A DNA stretch of 64,000 bases, from NCBI GenBank assembly GCA_037178625.1, contig CM074130.1, forward strand, positions 992,001 to 1,056,000, given 5' to 3'. Source of the stretch: Skeletonema tropicum (lineage: Eukaryota > Bacillariophyta > Thalassiosirophyceae > Thalassiosirales > Thalassiosiraceae). A program made the position numbers and the translations under genes. The notes beneath the pieces are model-generated. The model was not told where the DNA came from. It did not search any database and saw only the letters and a program-made list of their open reading frames with translations. The stretch's first letter is position 1, and each line of letters opens with the position of its first letter. Below, piece by piece: positions 39,138 through 51,907 of the stretch.

Positions 39138-41690
39138 CTACCCCTCCTCAGAGGGCGCAACGATTTGTTGTAAGACTTGAGGAGTAGGTGACTTGTAGGG
39201 CTTGATGCGTCTGATGTTGAGACGCTCTTGTAGGTGATCGTCGAGCTTGATAGTAACATTGCCGTTGACATGGGTACGGGCGATAGTGAAAGGACCATTC
39301 CATTTGTCGTCGAGTTTTGCAGGATCAAAGACCTTCTTCATGACTTCTTCCCCAACGCGGTAATCGTAGCTGTAGCGTTTGGAATTGATTCGCTTGATGT
39401 CCTTGTTGACACGGCGTTGGCGGCGAAGGTTGATCTCATTCATGTCGTGCTGGACTGGAAGGTTGAAGATCATATCGCGCCCAAAGGCCAATGCTGCAGG
39501 AGCATATCCAGTAGCTTGTGATGGTGTCATACGGATAGGGCTAAAAGTATCAGATAAAATCGTTCCCATGAGGTCTTCAGCTTCGGTCAAGGTACGGGGG
39601 TCTTGATTGGCAAGTCGGGCTCGAATGGAATTTCCCATTGTAAGGTGCAGGCGTTCGATGATCGCATTGCTCTGGGGGTCGCGAGCTGTCGAGGGAGCAG
39701 ATGCAATACCAGCATCATGCAACAACTGCTGGAACTGAGGGCCGATAAATTCACCGCCTTGATCATGAGCGCAAGCTTCAGGCCGTGGGTATCTTGAGAG
39801 CCATAATTCATTGAACTTGCGAGCTACATTCTCACTAGTCTTGCGCTTGATGATGATGGCATCTGGGAAACCAGTGGCACGGTCAATTGCTGTCAGTGCA
39901 TAGAACTCATAGGCTTTGCCACTTCGACCAGACGTCTTGACATACCATGGACCAACGAGGTCCACGTCGCATTGCTTCCATGGATTGAGATCTTGTACTT
40001 GACGAGGAGGGAAGTGGCCATAGCCTCGCTGACCAATCTTTGTACGCTGGCAAACATCGCACGAGAAAGCATTGATCCGGGCTGCCAATTGAGGATGATA
40101 GAACTTGGAGAGAGCATTAGTAACTGCCTTGGCTCCTGGATGATTCAACAGGAGATGGAAGTATTCAATAGCGGCGTCTACCGCATTGTCCGTGAGGACT
40201 ATCTTCAAAGTGGATTCATCTTGAGGAGTGGGGCTGTAGCAAATCAACGACGTGTCATGGCGACCAAACGTTCGACAATGGTAGAACGTTGGGTAAGTAG
40301 TGAGCATCTGCTGAAGGGCAGGACAGCGGCTCTGCTCTTCTGCAAGCCATTCATATCGCAAAGGATTCTGGACGGTAGAAGGAAGGTTCATGAACTGTTG
40401 CACTTGGGCTAAAGGGAACTCATCATCACTGGCCAATTCGGCTAGTTGTTCTTCAAAGACACTGGGCTCTTCGTCTTCAACTCGAGGAACATCGTGGGGA
40501 ACTGGATTGAATTGAACTGGAGTGGAGGAAAGTTCATCCTGCCTCTTCTCGGCACCCGAGAAATCAAACTTGGGGAGACGACTGTACGCATCTGCTAAGA
40601 CATTGAGCTTGCCGGGGTGGTAGAACCACTCTGCATGGAAGGACTCGAGGAAGCACCGCCACCGAAGGACTCGTTGACTGTTTAAGTTGGAGAATGTTAA
40701 GTTGCGATGGTCCGTGAAAATCTTGAGCTTTGCTCCAAAGAGCATGGTACGATATTCCGTGAGGGTGCTGACGATGGCCAATAATTCCTTTTCCATGGTG
40801 GTGTATCGAGATTGTGCCGCCGAGAGTCTTTTGGAGTAATACGCAACGGGGCGCCCGCCTTGGAGTATGGCTGCTCCCAGTTGATAATCAGAACTGTCCG
40901 TGTAGACTTCAAAAGGCTCATTGTGGTTTGGGTAGGCACACAAAGCATCACTGGCAATAACTTGCTTCACTTCCTGAAAAACTTTCTCTAGCTCTGGAGT
41001 CCAAACGATCGGCGCTTTCTTCTTCTGAATGCCTCGGATAAGCTGAGTAAACGGAGAGAGGAGATGGCTTCGACGTGGCCAGAAATCTCGGTACCGGTTG
41101 ATCAATCCCACCAGGGTTCGTACTTCGCTAGCGTTGGTAGGCCTTTGCAGGTCAAGAACCGCTTGTACCTTCTTCTGCCATGGTTGAATGCCGTCCTTGC
41201 TGACCCAATGACCGAGAAAATCTCCCTCTGCAATACCGAATTCGCACTTTAGAGGGTTAGTAGAGAACCCTGCCTCTTCAAGACGCCTGAACACCTCGCG
41301 GAGGGTGCGTACATGATCATCCCAAGAATTAGACCATATCGCGATGTCATCAATGTACACTTCAACTTCATCTAGATCCCGAAGCACTTCTTCAATAACC
41401 GACTGTGCGAATGCTGGGGAGTTGCGGAGACCCATCGGGGCTCTTGTCCAACGAAAAAGACCGAAGGGTGTCGAGATTGTGGTGAGGTCCTTTGCTCTGT
41501 CCGTCAATTCAAATGAATAGAACATCATGCTCAAGTCAAGCTTCGTCATGAACTGGAATCCAGTACGCTTTCGGATCAGATCTTGGATGATGGGAAGAGT
41601 ATAATCTCGCGGCTTAATGACTTTGTTCAGCTCACGGAGATCTGCAATGAAACGAACCTTGCCATCCTTCTTGGCAAAACACTACGATGG
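39138..41690 (-). pseudogene. Gypsy pol: RT (partial), RNase H, integrase
   Basis: The frame is open beyond the annotated Met at 41549 up to about 41690: AKKDGKVRFIADLRELNKVIKPRDYTLP and MTKLDLSMMFYSFELTD (motif A), FGLFRWTRAPMGLRNSPA, motif C YIDDIAIWS, then RNase H (VYTDSSDYQLGAAILQ; TTMEKELLAIVS; FTDHRNLTF) and integrase with its HHCC finger (H-x3-H...CDVCQ) and DDE residues (CDVDLVGPW; HDQGGEFIG; NAIIERLH). It ends with a GPY/F-type WNGPFTI module and no chromodomain. The catalytic sets seen are intact; what is lost is the N-terminal part of RT, so no functional Pol results. Confidence 0.9.
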
Positions 41691-42501
41691 GCCATCGAAA
41701 CGCTACCACCCGTGTCAAATAGGCACTTGAGGAATCGATTGCACTTGACTCCATTTACCGACTTGACCATTGCATACGCAGTGGCCATGGGCACTGTGAC
41801 TCCTTTCGAATCAACTTTGTAAGTAACCTCAACATTACAAAATTCAAATTCAGTATCCAACTCGATGTTGTTGCACGTATGTGGAATGGATGGGAGTTGG
41901 AGCGCCTCTCCTAACTCGACCATCTGATTGTCATAAGACTCAATTCCTGTATTAGGGAAGATGTTGAAATCCCAAGGCTCAATATTGCTTTGGCCTGGGA
42001 TTGGATCGAGTACAAGATACTCTGGGCAGTCCACCATCGTTGCCTCAACGGCGACTGTTTCGTTTGTTATTGGGATGGTGTTGATCAATGCACCTAGTGC
42101 ATCCTCCGCAAAGTGACAATTGAACAACTCGTTCAAGAACTCATCATCATGAAGTTGAGTGTCTGATGCTATGCGGTCGAGCATTGATGCAGGGCTTGAA
42201 GCTGGCTGCGCTCTAGGTTTCAAGCTCATGTTTGCTTGTAGAACGGTAGAGACTGTAATCGGATCACGGTCCCTACGGATGCAACATGGAAGTTGAACAT
42301 CAATCTCGCTCGAAGGCTCCGAGGTAACATTGTTGACATGATACTCGAGAGCTGCTGGGGCATTAGCATAGCCCGTCACCTGTTCCAAACTGGTGGCAAA
42401 TACATTGGTGAAGGTTGAATGTTGATTCCCAAAAGGGTCGGCGTTTCAGGATCGATGGGAAAGCTAGTGATCCAGGCATTTTTCGATTTGTAGGAATTCA
42501 T
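41691..42501 (-). pseudogene. Gypsy gag/protease remnant
   Basis: The ATG at 42501 starts MNSYKSKNAWITSFPIDPE, which meets a stop after a frame change near 42390; the continuing frame (EQVTGYANAPAALEYH...) carries an aspartic protease active site FDTGGSVSM near its end. Immediately after it (about 41690) the sequence switches, out of frame, to the middle of RT. So protease C terminus and RT N terminus are deleted, and most of gag is absent. Confidence 0.7.
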
Positions 42502-42557
42502 TTTCAACGTAGATTTTTCTTCTTTGTTTGGCTGTTAATGTGGGAGTATATATACTG

Positions 42558-42802
42558 TGTCCAATCTTGCTAACAATTGAGCTATTGATCAATATATATT
42601 TGGTGATATAACAAAAGACTTATTATGACTTAAAATATAAAGGAAACGATCAACGTTTTTGGATTCGGTTCAACTTGTGCTTTCATTGGCGATGTCATGA
42701 TAGACCAGCCTCGAGAAAGCATTCCGAAACATATTGAGAAACGAGAAACCAGATAACATAAATATGAATTTGATTGATGTCCGACACTACGTAGGTGTGA
42801 CA
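42558..42802 (-). repeat. Gypsy 5' LTR (245 bp)
   Basis: Identical by eye to 38891-39135. By chance its outer end adds an in-frame MNLIDVRHYVGVT to the interrupted Copia RT frame. Confidence 0.92.
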
Positions 42803-43894
42803 ATCTTTCTGAAAGAAAAATCTAATGGAGACATCAAAGGCAGAGCTTGTGCTGATGGAAGGAAACAAAGAGCTACTATGACAAAAGAAGAATCCACATC
42901 TCCTACCGTGAAGATTGAAAGTGTCTTTCTCACCTCAGTTATTGAAGCCAACGAGAACCGGGACGTTGCGGCAGTGGACATCAGAGGCGCATTTCTTCAC
43001 ACTCCTCAGGATCCAAATGACGACAGAGTGCACATGGTCCTGAAAGGAGAACTATGCGAGTTGATGGTGAAGGCGGCCCCAGAGCTGTACACGGAATATG
43101 TGATAGTTGGGAAGAATGGTACCCGAATGTTATACGTGGAAATGCAGAAGGCGCTTTATGGAATGTTGAAATCGGCCCTTCTCATTTACCTGAAGCTTCT
43201 AGATGATCTGACCAAAGCTGGATTCAAACTCAACCCTTATGACCCATGCGTGGCGAACAAGACAGTTGCCGGGAAACAGCTCACTGTAGCGTGGCACGTT
43301 GACGATCTGAAGATTTCTCACGAAAATCCAGCTGTAGTAGATCGATTCATCAAATACATCGACGGCATCTACCCAGGGGTAACAATCCAACGTGGAAAGG
43401 AACTTGAGTACTTAGGGATGACGCTGGACTACTCGGTAGAAGGAGAGGTCACGTTCTCGCAGGTCCCATATATCTGCGAGATGTTGGAGGAGTTTCCCGA
43501 GGAGCTAGGGTCGGCTGCGGCGACGCCTGCTTCGGAGAATCTGTTCAAAGTGGATGAAGCCTCGACAGCGCCCAAACTATCAGTCGAGCGGAGTGCCATC
43601 TTCCATCAATTTGTAGCGCAGCTGCTATTCATCTCAAGCAGGTCAAGACGGGACATTCAAACGGCGGTAGCTTTCCTGACAACGAGGGTGAAGAGTCCCG
43701 ATGAACATGACTGGGTCAAACTTCGCTGTGTTATGAAGTATCTGAAAGGTACGCGCTTTCTGAAGCTCACTCTCAGTGCTGAGAACTTAAGGGTGTTGAA
43801 ATGGTATGTGGACTCGTCGTATGCCGTCCACCCTGACTGCAAAGGGCATACTGGGGGTATGTTGACCCTTGGAAAGGGAGCAGTCACTAGCGGA
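42803..43894 (+). pseudogene. Copia reverse transcriptase, middle fragment
   Basis: Continues the Copia pol after the Gypsy insertion: LKEKSNGDIKGRACADGRKQR, motif A VDIRGAFLH, LYGMLKSALLIYLKLLDDL, motif C WHVDDLKISH, ending in RNase H start (WYVDSSYAVHPDCKGHTGGMLTLGKGAVTSG). The LINE-B insertion at 43894 then breaks the frame; the Copia continuation SRKQKLNGRSSTEAE is at 52438. Apart from the insertions the frame is intact. Confidence 0.9.
43858..43894. repeat. Left TSD of LINE-B (37 bp)
   Basis: Repeated exactly at 52401-52437. The first three bases (TAT) could belong to the element tail, in which case the TSD is 34 bp. Confidence 0.9.
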
Positions 43895-44035
43895 CCTGCT
43901 TATCGCCGGATAAAGGAACCGAAGGAGGCCCTCACAATTCGGCGAAACCACCACCAGAAAGTCTAAGAAATGGAACCACCGCACCTATCAATTCACGCAC
44001 TGATCGATCAAAGTTAGAAGATCCAAACAAGCGAG

Positions 44036-45052
44036 ATGAGTAGAGGAACTCAAGACGTAATACGACCAGTGCAAAATTTAGAAGCGAGTGGAGACACAAT
44101 ACAACTTAGACAAAATGAAGATGGAGTAGTAAGATTCGGGTTTCAAAATATTAACTCCATCAAAGTCCTGAGGACCAATACTTTACCAAACGAGATAGAG
44201 GTAGTCCATGACCTTGGGATTGATATATGCGGATACGTAGAAACGAACCGCCCATGGACATCGAATAATAAAGGAATTTTTGATATGAATATGAGACGAA
44301 TGTTTCAGAATATGGCTAACACTCAGTATGCGTCATTGCCACCAATAGACCATCGAATCAAATATCAGCCAGGAGGAGTCCTACAAACTATTACAGGCCA
44401 CGTGACGGGACGAGTTCGGCATCAAGGGTCTGACAAGTATGGAAGATTTGCGTGGCATATTCTCCAAGGAAGCCGGGATGAAGGGATAGTTGTCATAACG
44501 GCGTATAGAGTATGTCAATCCTCAAATGCAGGGCCAAATACAGCATACACTCATCAACAGTCTGCAATGATGAAAGATGGAGTAGTTAACCCTCGGCCGA
44601 GGAAGCAAATCCTCAACGACCTCACCAAGCTGATTGAAGAGAAAAGATCGAAGGGATATAGACCAATAGTAATGATGGATGCAAATGGAAGTACATTCTC
44701 GGATAAGGAGTTTAGAGAGTTTCAACAAAATGCAGTTCTGGAGGACCCATTCTATAGGAAGTTCGAGGAAATGCCACGGACTTACAATAGAGGAACGAAA
44801 AGACTTGATTACATCCTCATGGATGCAGGCCTTCAGCATGCGGTACGACATATTGGGTATCTAGGGTCTCATGAGGCTGTGTACTCCGATCATTCAATGG
44901 CGTGGGTTGACTTTGATGAGAAATTGTTGTTCAGGGGCCTTATAAATCGCCCCCCAAATGCAATCAATAGGCAATTCACCCTACATCAAGAAGATAAGGT
45001 GGAGAAGTTTATGGACGAGCTAAGAAAAGGGATGGAGGACAAGAACAAATGA
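44036..45052 (+). pseudogene. LINE-B endonuclease domain (5' part of the interrupted ORF)
   Basis: ATG at 44036 (MSRGTQDVIRP). EEP/APE endonuclease signatures are FGFQNINSIK, CGYVETNRPW (Glu), PIVMMDANGS (Asp-Asn), RLDYILMD and YSDHSMAWVDFD with the canonical SDH, unlike the GDR of LINE-1D. The frame ends artificially at 45052, five bases into the nested antisense insertion; the native continuation (IQLKVPILVAKFHEEG) is at 48084. Confidence 0.88.
45032..45047. repeat. Left TSD of nested LINE-B'
   Basis: ATGGAGGACAAGAACA, identical to 48068-48083. Confidence 0.9.
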
Positions 45053-48000
45053 TGATATAACAGAAATTTTAAAGTACGTCTGATTAGCCCTCTAGGGGCG
45101 AAATTATGACTAACCAACATGTGTGCTGTGTCGGTAGCATTGATAATACTCTATACTACCTCCACAACTGTTTCTCAGATCGCACTCCAAGCCAGAAGAC
45201 CTAAATAGTCTCCTGGCCAGGATTAGTTCAACCATACGGTTGTTTACGTCGTCGATTTCTCGAGTTCATTGAGGGCTTCGTCTATTGTCGGCTGTCCCTC
45301 CTCACGATACAATACTACTCTATTTGCGTGTTCCTCGGCTTCATCAGCCACACGTTGCCGCTGAGGTGGCGGTAATGGTGGGCCGAATTCATTGAAGTAG
45401 AACGATAAAGTTCGTTGACTTTTCTTTCGCTGTTCTGCTCGCATCTCGACCGCTTGCCTGCCTATCTTGAGGTGATGCACCCACATTCGCCTAGTAGCCA
45501 AATCCATATTGCTTATTTCGTCAATACTATGATTTGCCCACCGTTGGTGAAAGCCTGGCGGCATCTCCTCTCGATGTTGACTGTACCATACCAATTGCTC
45601 TGCTAAATGTGCACTCTCTATTTGCTTGTCAAATGACTGAGTTCCATGAGCTAGTCTGTTTCGCTCATGCCACTGCGGTAGTGCAACTTCATACCAGATC
45701 AATTTTTGGAGTTGATAAAACTGCTGGTGGGCGTCCCCATGATGAGTACTCTCCAATGCTTGATACCATTCTTTTACCAGATATCCTCTGAAGAAGTCAT
45801 CCCACCCGAGGTCACGTTGTGCTTCCAGTGCTTCCTGGATCCTCGGGCATTCTGATGTGGTTCGAATCTCGCCTCCGTTTGCATATTGTTCTACCAAGTT
45901 TGCCACTCTGAATAGTATTTTTCGTGATATTTTCCGGAGTCCTTTCTTCCGGAGTGCTGCTATAATTGCAGCACGTTTCGCAGCCATATCCGGGTGGGAA
46001 CATTGAAACACGTGTGCTATTGTTTCGTCATCACACTGCCGACAGTTGGGACACTGCGATACTTGCGTTTCATGTTGCTTCACGTGATTCACTGGGAGGA
46101 GGCCATGCATTAGTTTGCAGGTAAATCGCTGCTGGCTAAGGGTACTTTTCCGTCTCACTTCCCCTATCGTCATCCAATACACATTGTCATATTGCTCGTC
46201 CGTCCATCCGTGTCTTCGCTTGATATACTTCCGGAGGATTGGTTCCCGACGCGCTTTGTTGACATGGCTTCGCATCCCAGCTGTGATCCACTTATTCCCT
46301 ATTCGTAAAACTGCTTTTGATCCCTCATACGGCATCTGTAATATTTCTTGCTCAGGTGGTAGTTGGATGGGATTCTCAATGGCTGCTGCCGATGTTTCTC
46401 CCGCTAATTCGTCGCACGCAATGTTGATCATAGCGTTGTCATCCAATCCATCCAAGTCTTTCTCTTTTCCCAATGCGCTTTCCGTGGTTTCTAATGAATC
46501 GCAGTCACTTTCGTCCGGTTCCGTCTTCTTTTTGGCCGTATCTTGGTGTCCTCGGACGTGCTGACTAATTACTCCAAATGGTAACTTCTGCCGTAGATGC
46601 TGTATTGCCATCAGAAGATCTCCTTCAGGTTGTATTGTGTCCCGTCCTGTCTTCATTGGCCGATTACTCGTAAAAGCACCTGACTCATTATCAAACCATT
46701 GAGTAATATCGTCGTCTGGCCCCAATTCTATGCCAAGATATTGTATGTGATACAGCGCTCGATACAACCCTTCCAATTCAGCTCGGTACGAGTTTACTGA
46801 GCTGACGTTTGTCATCAAAAAACATGCCTTGACATACTCGTTTTGATTAGTTGGGATAATCCATGCTGCCGCTGCCACATTGTGCACTCGAAGGACAGAA
46901 CCATCACTACCTGTCTTCTTTGGCTTCATTTCCGTGCCTGGTAGGTGTGTATTTTCGGTCACGTATCCCGGAGGCTTAGCTTCCTGCTGTTGCTGTTGTG
47001 CCATCTGATACGGACGGCGAGTCCATACACCCTCATCTACCTCTGTCATTTTCATCGGATAACACTCTAGCGGTATAGCGTTGACGTCACATTCATATTT
47101 GTAGAACCCACTTTGCATTGGTTGTTCTGTTAGCTTCTGAATAAAGCTTTCACCAGTGGCTGTCTCTCCTCGTTTGTAGATCACCCCCTTACCTCGGTAG
47201 CAGTCATACCATGTGTTCCGTTTCACCGGAAACCACTTTCCAAGTGGTATGTCAAGTTCCATTGAATTGGTGTGGTGGTGGCGACTATCCAGTCTATTGC
47301 AGAATGTTTCTCGTATACACCTACGAAACAAGGAGAACCACTTCTTCGGAGGGCATGGAATTTGCGGCCATCTCCAATCAGATCCCGCTACAAAATTGCC
47401 CCCCAGCGTTGTATTTCCGATATATTCTCCATTCTCAACCACTAGGTCTGCTATTGTGATCACTCGCATATAGATACGGACTGCATTGACCTTTCTCAAT
47501 ATCGATGGCTTTATTTTCCGTCGAATAAATGCTTCCATAATTGATTGATCGCCTTCCCTCTGCAATGCTGGGATTGTGGCATCTTCCATCCATATCGTAG
47601 CATCTATCTCAGCTAATCGATTTTTCAAGCTCACTAGTAGTCCATTGTCCATATATGTCAGCCTTTCTTTGTACTCAAACAATGGTGTTATCAGGCCTGA
47701 CTGCAGTTGCAATTCATCCAATGTGAAGAGAAAATCCTCCGCCAATGTCTTCCCATTTCTGAGCTGCTTGACAACATACTCTGACTGCAATTCAGTTTGC
47801 CTCGAATACATGTCTGGGATTTCCATCCCTCCTTGCTCCATAGGACCTCGAAGCACTGCGTCTGGTGAGTTCCTATTAAAGTGCATATATGGGAGGAAGT
47901 TGTTCCGTACGATTGTATCCATCTTTTTGCATTGTTTCTTACTGAAGGACGTCAAGTGAAGGACGTAATCCAATGTTGGCATTAATCGTTGGTAGAGTAG

Positions 48001-48067
48001 TTGCTTCGTCTCACTTGCTGTCAAGAATCCCAAAGACGTAGACTTGGAAATTCTCCTCAATTTCTCC
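45048..48067 (-). mobile_element. LINE-B': 5'-truncated antisense LINE-B copy inserted into LINE-B
   Basis: 3020 bases that are the reverse complement of the LINE-B 3' part (start equivalent to 50281, through to the tail). Flanked by a 16-base TSD ATGGAGGACAAGAACA at 45032-45047 and 48068-48083. The tail next to the left TSD is TATATCATCATT, a degenerate (ATT)n. It retains the ~0.9 kb that the outer copy has lost. Only about half a dozen residues differ from the outer copy over ~700 shared codons. Confidence 0.93.
45244..48067 (-). pseudogene. LINE-B' ORF fragment: C-terminal RT/thumb, RNase H, zinc finger, C-terminal domain
   Basis: One uninterrupted frame of about 940 codons, open from the truncation point. 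It contains the region after RT motif C (SKSTSLGFLTASETKQLLYQ), RNase H (KTGSDGSVLRVHNVAAAAW with Asp, YRAELEGLYRAL with Glu, QWFDNESGAF with Asp, HVRGHQD with His), a CPNCRQCDD...HVFQCSHPD zinc cluster and a C-terminal domain ending ALNELEKSTT. It shows what the intact 3' half of LINE-B encodes. It lacks endonuclease and the RT catalytic core, so it cannot move by itself. Confidence 0.9.
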
Positions 48068-48083
48068 ATGGAGGACAAGAACA
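48068..48083. repeat. Right TSD of nested LINE-B'
   Basis: ATGGAGGACAAGAACA, identical to 45032-45047. Confidence 0.9.
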
Positions 48084-51000
48084 TTCAACTTAAAGTTCCC
48101 ATCCTAGTTGCGAAGTTCCATGAGGAAGGATGTACGATGGAGGCGAAGCGTGCATATAACGCATTGGATAAGGAATATACTGATATCATCAGGGCAACTC
48201 TGAAAAAGACATCACGTCGCCGATATGGGTACTTTCGCAGTCCGGAACTGACGTTGGCAGGGCAGAAAGTACTGCTGTATAAAGCAATGTTGGACTGCAA
48301 GCGTAGGCGAGCACCCCCAAGTGTAGGACTGACCAAACTTGCAGCAAGACTTGAATATGATTTGACGAGTAATTACGAGCAGATGAAAGTTAAAGAGTTG
48401 AAAGTAAAGGTCAGGGAAGCACGTAAAGAGTTATGGGAAATCCAGAAAGATTGTGCAGAAAAGAGGATTGGATGGCTCGAAGTTCAAGCCCAATCATCGG
48501 CAAGAAAGGATGGCGGAGATTGGGAAGCAAAAATGAACGCAATGATACGAACGACAAGAGCAGCATCAACGAATCGGAAACTTAGTCTCCTCACAAAAGG
48601 GCAACGTGTTGGACTTGATCGCATAGACGTCCCGAGCCATGAGTGGATGTACTCTGAAGATATGGAGGAATTGTACCATTATGATAAAGGAGTATTTGAA
48701 ACGCATGCAGTCATGCAACAAACGTCTCAAGGAAAACCAATCATGGAAAAAGAATTCTATGCCCACCATTCATTGAAGGTACCGGATAAGAATGCATATC
48801 CCGTCAAAGTAATTGTCCGAGAAAATGGGACACTGAAGATAGATGAGATAATTGACAAATCACCGTTCCAATGGGAGGCAATTACATCCCAAACGGCTAT
48901 TGAAGGTAGAATACTACAGCGGAACAAACGGCATTTGCAACAGGTAGCAATGGAAGGGGGGCCATCGACTCAACCCCCAGTACAGCAATTGATAAGTGCT
49001 GAGGGAACGGAGGAGGTGAAGCAAATACTCGAAGGAAATTATCGAGTGTTAGACCCAACCACGAACGAAGAAATGGAGATTAGTGATACTCTAGCAGCGT
49101 GGATGAGTCAACTCAAACAAACAGAAAAAGAAGTAGCAATGGAGGAAACCGTGGGCTCAATAACTTCTGCTCAACTGCAAGAGGCATTCCGAAAAGCCAA
49201 AGAAAAGACTGCCTCTAATGGAGACCTACATTGTACGGTGTGGAAAGCTATGGTAGCTGACAATGAGTTTGCAGATTGGTTGTCGATAATGATCAGCCTG
49301 CCGTTTATATATGGGTTCGCCCCTGAACGATGGAAGAGTATGACGGATGTAATGCTGGAAAAGAAAAAAGGTAACCGGCAGATAAACCAACTCCGAATCA
49401 TAGGGTTATTAGAGGCTGATTTCAACACGGCACTGAAATTTTTTGCAAGAGAGTTTTCAAAAAAGATGGAGTCTACCGGGGAGCTGTCAGACGAACAGTG
49501 GGGATCTCGGAAAGATAGAAACTCGATTGATGCAGCTATGATCAAATTGTTGACATTCGAAGCGGCACGAGCAAAGAAATCAACAATAGGCATGCTGTAT
49601 TATGACTGTATAGCGTGCTATGATCGAATGCAGCCGTCATTGTCGAACATAGAAATGGCGAAAAGGAACTTCAGTGACGGGATTCTGAGAGCAAGAGCGG
49701 AAGCACTACGCGGAATGAAACGCAATGTGAGAACTGGGCTCGGGGTATCGAATGATATATACTCAGAAGAACCAGGGGATTATCAGATTTCAGGAGAGAT
49801 CCAAGGAAAAGCAGACAATCCGGCGCTGTTCACGGCATGTAGTAGTGGGATCCCGAAAACGCACGCAGAATTGGCACCGGGACTGGAATTACATGGTTGT
49901 TTCGGGGAACGGATGATGAAGCGTCATAACGTAAGCTACGTTGATGATAATGACGGAAATGTCTCTGCAGATTACGACAGTGAACGACCGCTGGATGAAC
50001 TGATCGAAAGGATGAAATTGAGCTCTACGATGTGGAATGAGGTCGTACGATATTCAGGCCAATCACTTGCCTACCACAAATGTGCGTGGCAGGCATTAGC
50101 GTGGCAAGTGGTACGAGGGGAACTAAAACCAATCATGGCAATAGATGAAACAATCCTCTTGGAGGATCATAAAGGTGCCAAGTCAGTGATACAGTTTAAG
50201 TCACCAAATCAACCGAATAAAGGGTTGGGATACCACTTGTGCCCCGATGGGAACCAGAAGCAAGAGTACGAGGTCATCATGGAGAAATTGAGGAGAATTT
50301 CCAAGTCTACGTCTTTGGGATTCTTGACAGCAAGTGAGACGAAGCAACTACTCTACCAACGATTAATGCCAACATTGGATTACGTCCTTCACTTGACGTC
50401 CTTCAGTAAGAAACAATGCAAAAAGATGGATACAATCGTACGGAACAACTTCCTCCCATATATGCACTTTAATAGGAACTCACCAGACGCAGTGATTCGA
50501 GGTCCTATGGAGCAAGGAGGGATGGAAATCCCAGACATGTATTCGAGGCAAACTGAATTGCAGTCAGAGTATGTTGTCAAGCAGCTCAGAAATGGGAAGA
50601 CATTGGCGGAGGATTTTCTCTTCACATTGGATGAATTGCAACTGCAGTCAGGCCTGATAACACCATTGTTTGAGTACAAAGAACGGCTGACATATATGGA
50701 CAATGGATTACTAGTGAGCTTGAAAAATCGATTAGCTGAGATAGATGCTACGATATGGATGGAAGATGCCACAATCCCAGCATTGCAGAGGGAAGGCGAT
50801 CAATCAATTATGGAAGCATTTATTCGACGGAAAATAAAGCCATCGATATTGAGAAAGGTCAATGCAGTCCGTATCTATATGCGAGTGATCACATTAGCAG
50901 ACCTAGTGGTTGAGAATGGAGAATATATCGGAAATACAACGCTGGGGGGCAATTTTGTAGCGGGATCTGATTGGAGATGGCCGCAAATACCATGCCCTCC

Positions 51001-51907
51001 GAAGAAGTGGTTCTCCTTGTTTCGTAGGTGTATACGAGAAACATTCTGCAATAGACTGGATAGTCGCCACCACCACACCAATTCAATGGAACTTGACATA
51101 CCACTTGGAAAGTGGTTTCCGGTGAAACGGAACACATGGTATGACTGCTACCGAGGTAAGGGGGTGATCTACAAACGAGGAGAGACAGCCACTGGTGAAA
51201 GCTTTATTCAGAAGCTAACAGAACAACCATTGCAAAGTGGGTTCTACAAATATGAATGTGACGTCAACGCTATACCGCTAGAGTGTTATCCGATGAAAAT
51301 GACAGAGGTAGATGAGGGTGTATGGACTCGCCGTCCGTATCAGATGGCACAACAGCAACAGCAGGAAGCTAAGCCTCCGGGATACGTGACCGAAAATACA
51401 CACCTACCAGGCACGGAAATGAAGCCAAAGAAGACAGGTAGTGATGGTTCTGTCCTTCGAGTGCACAATGTGGCAGCGGCAGCATGGATTATCCCAACTA
51501 ATCAAAACGAGTATGTCAAGGCATGTTTTTTGATGACAAACGTCAGCTCAGTAAACTCGTACCGAGCTGAATTGGAAGGGTTGTATCGAGCGCTGTATCA
51601 CATACAATATCTTGGCATAGAAATGGGGCCAGACGACGATATTACTCAATGGTTTGATAATGAGTCAGGTGCTTTTACGAGTAATCGGCCAATGAAGACA
51701 GGACGGGACACAATACAACCTGAAGGAGATCTTCTGATGGCAATACAGCATCTACGGCAGAAATTACCATTTGGAGTAATGAGTCAGCACGTCCGAGGAC
51801 ACCAAGATACGGCCAAAAAGAAGACAGAACCGGACGAAAGTGGTATGGTACAGTCAACATCGAGAGGAGATGCCGCCAGGCTTTCACCAACGGTGGGCAA
51901 ATCATAG
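48084..51907 (+). pseudogene. LINE-B RT and RNase H (main part of the interrupted ORF)
   Basis: Continues the ORF broken at 45047. A basic helical linker (residues ~1-350) precedes the RT: LQEAFRKAKEKTASNGDL, RIIGLLEADFNTALKFF, LSDEQWGSRKDRNSIDA, motif A YYDCIACYDRMQP, and motif C NVSYVDDNDG (again VDD followed by a polar residue). RNase H follows with Asp, Glu, Asp and His present up to VRGHQDTAKKK. At about 51840 a deletion of roughly 0.9 kb joins CCGGACGAAAGTG to TGGTATGG with a 2-base TG overlap, shifting the frame; translation ends at 51907, losing the zinc cluster and C-terminal domain start. Confidence 0.9.

Larger units (their letters stand above)
38891..42802 (-). mobile_element. Ty3/Gypsy LTR retrotransposon inserted in the Copia RT, internally deleted
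   Basis: Two 245-base LTRs (38891-39135 and 42558-42802), TG...CA ended and identical by eye, flanked by the 5-base TSD ATCTT (38886-38890, 42803-42807). Coding strand is minus. A polypurine tract (GAGGAGGGGTAGAA on the minus strand) abuts the 3' LTR at 39136-39149. No tRNA-type primer site was recognised next to the 5' LTR. The length, 3.9 kb, is short because gag and part of protease/RT are missing. Confidence 0.93.

Noticed and set aside
45244..48084. Independent minus-strand host gene of 946 codons
   Set aside because: It is the reverse complement of the LINE-B 3' half with TSD and tail; its first five codons come from flanking DNA.
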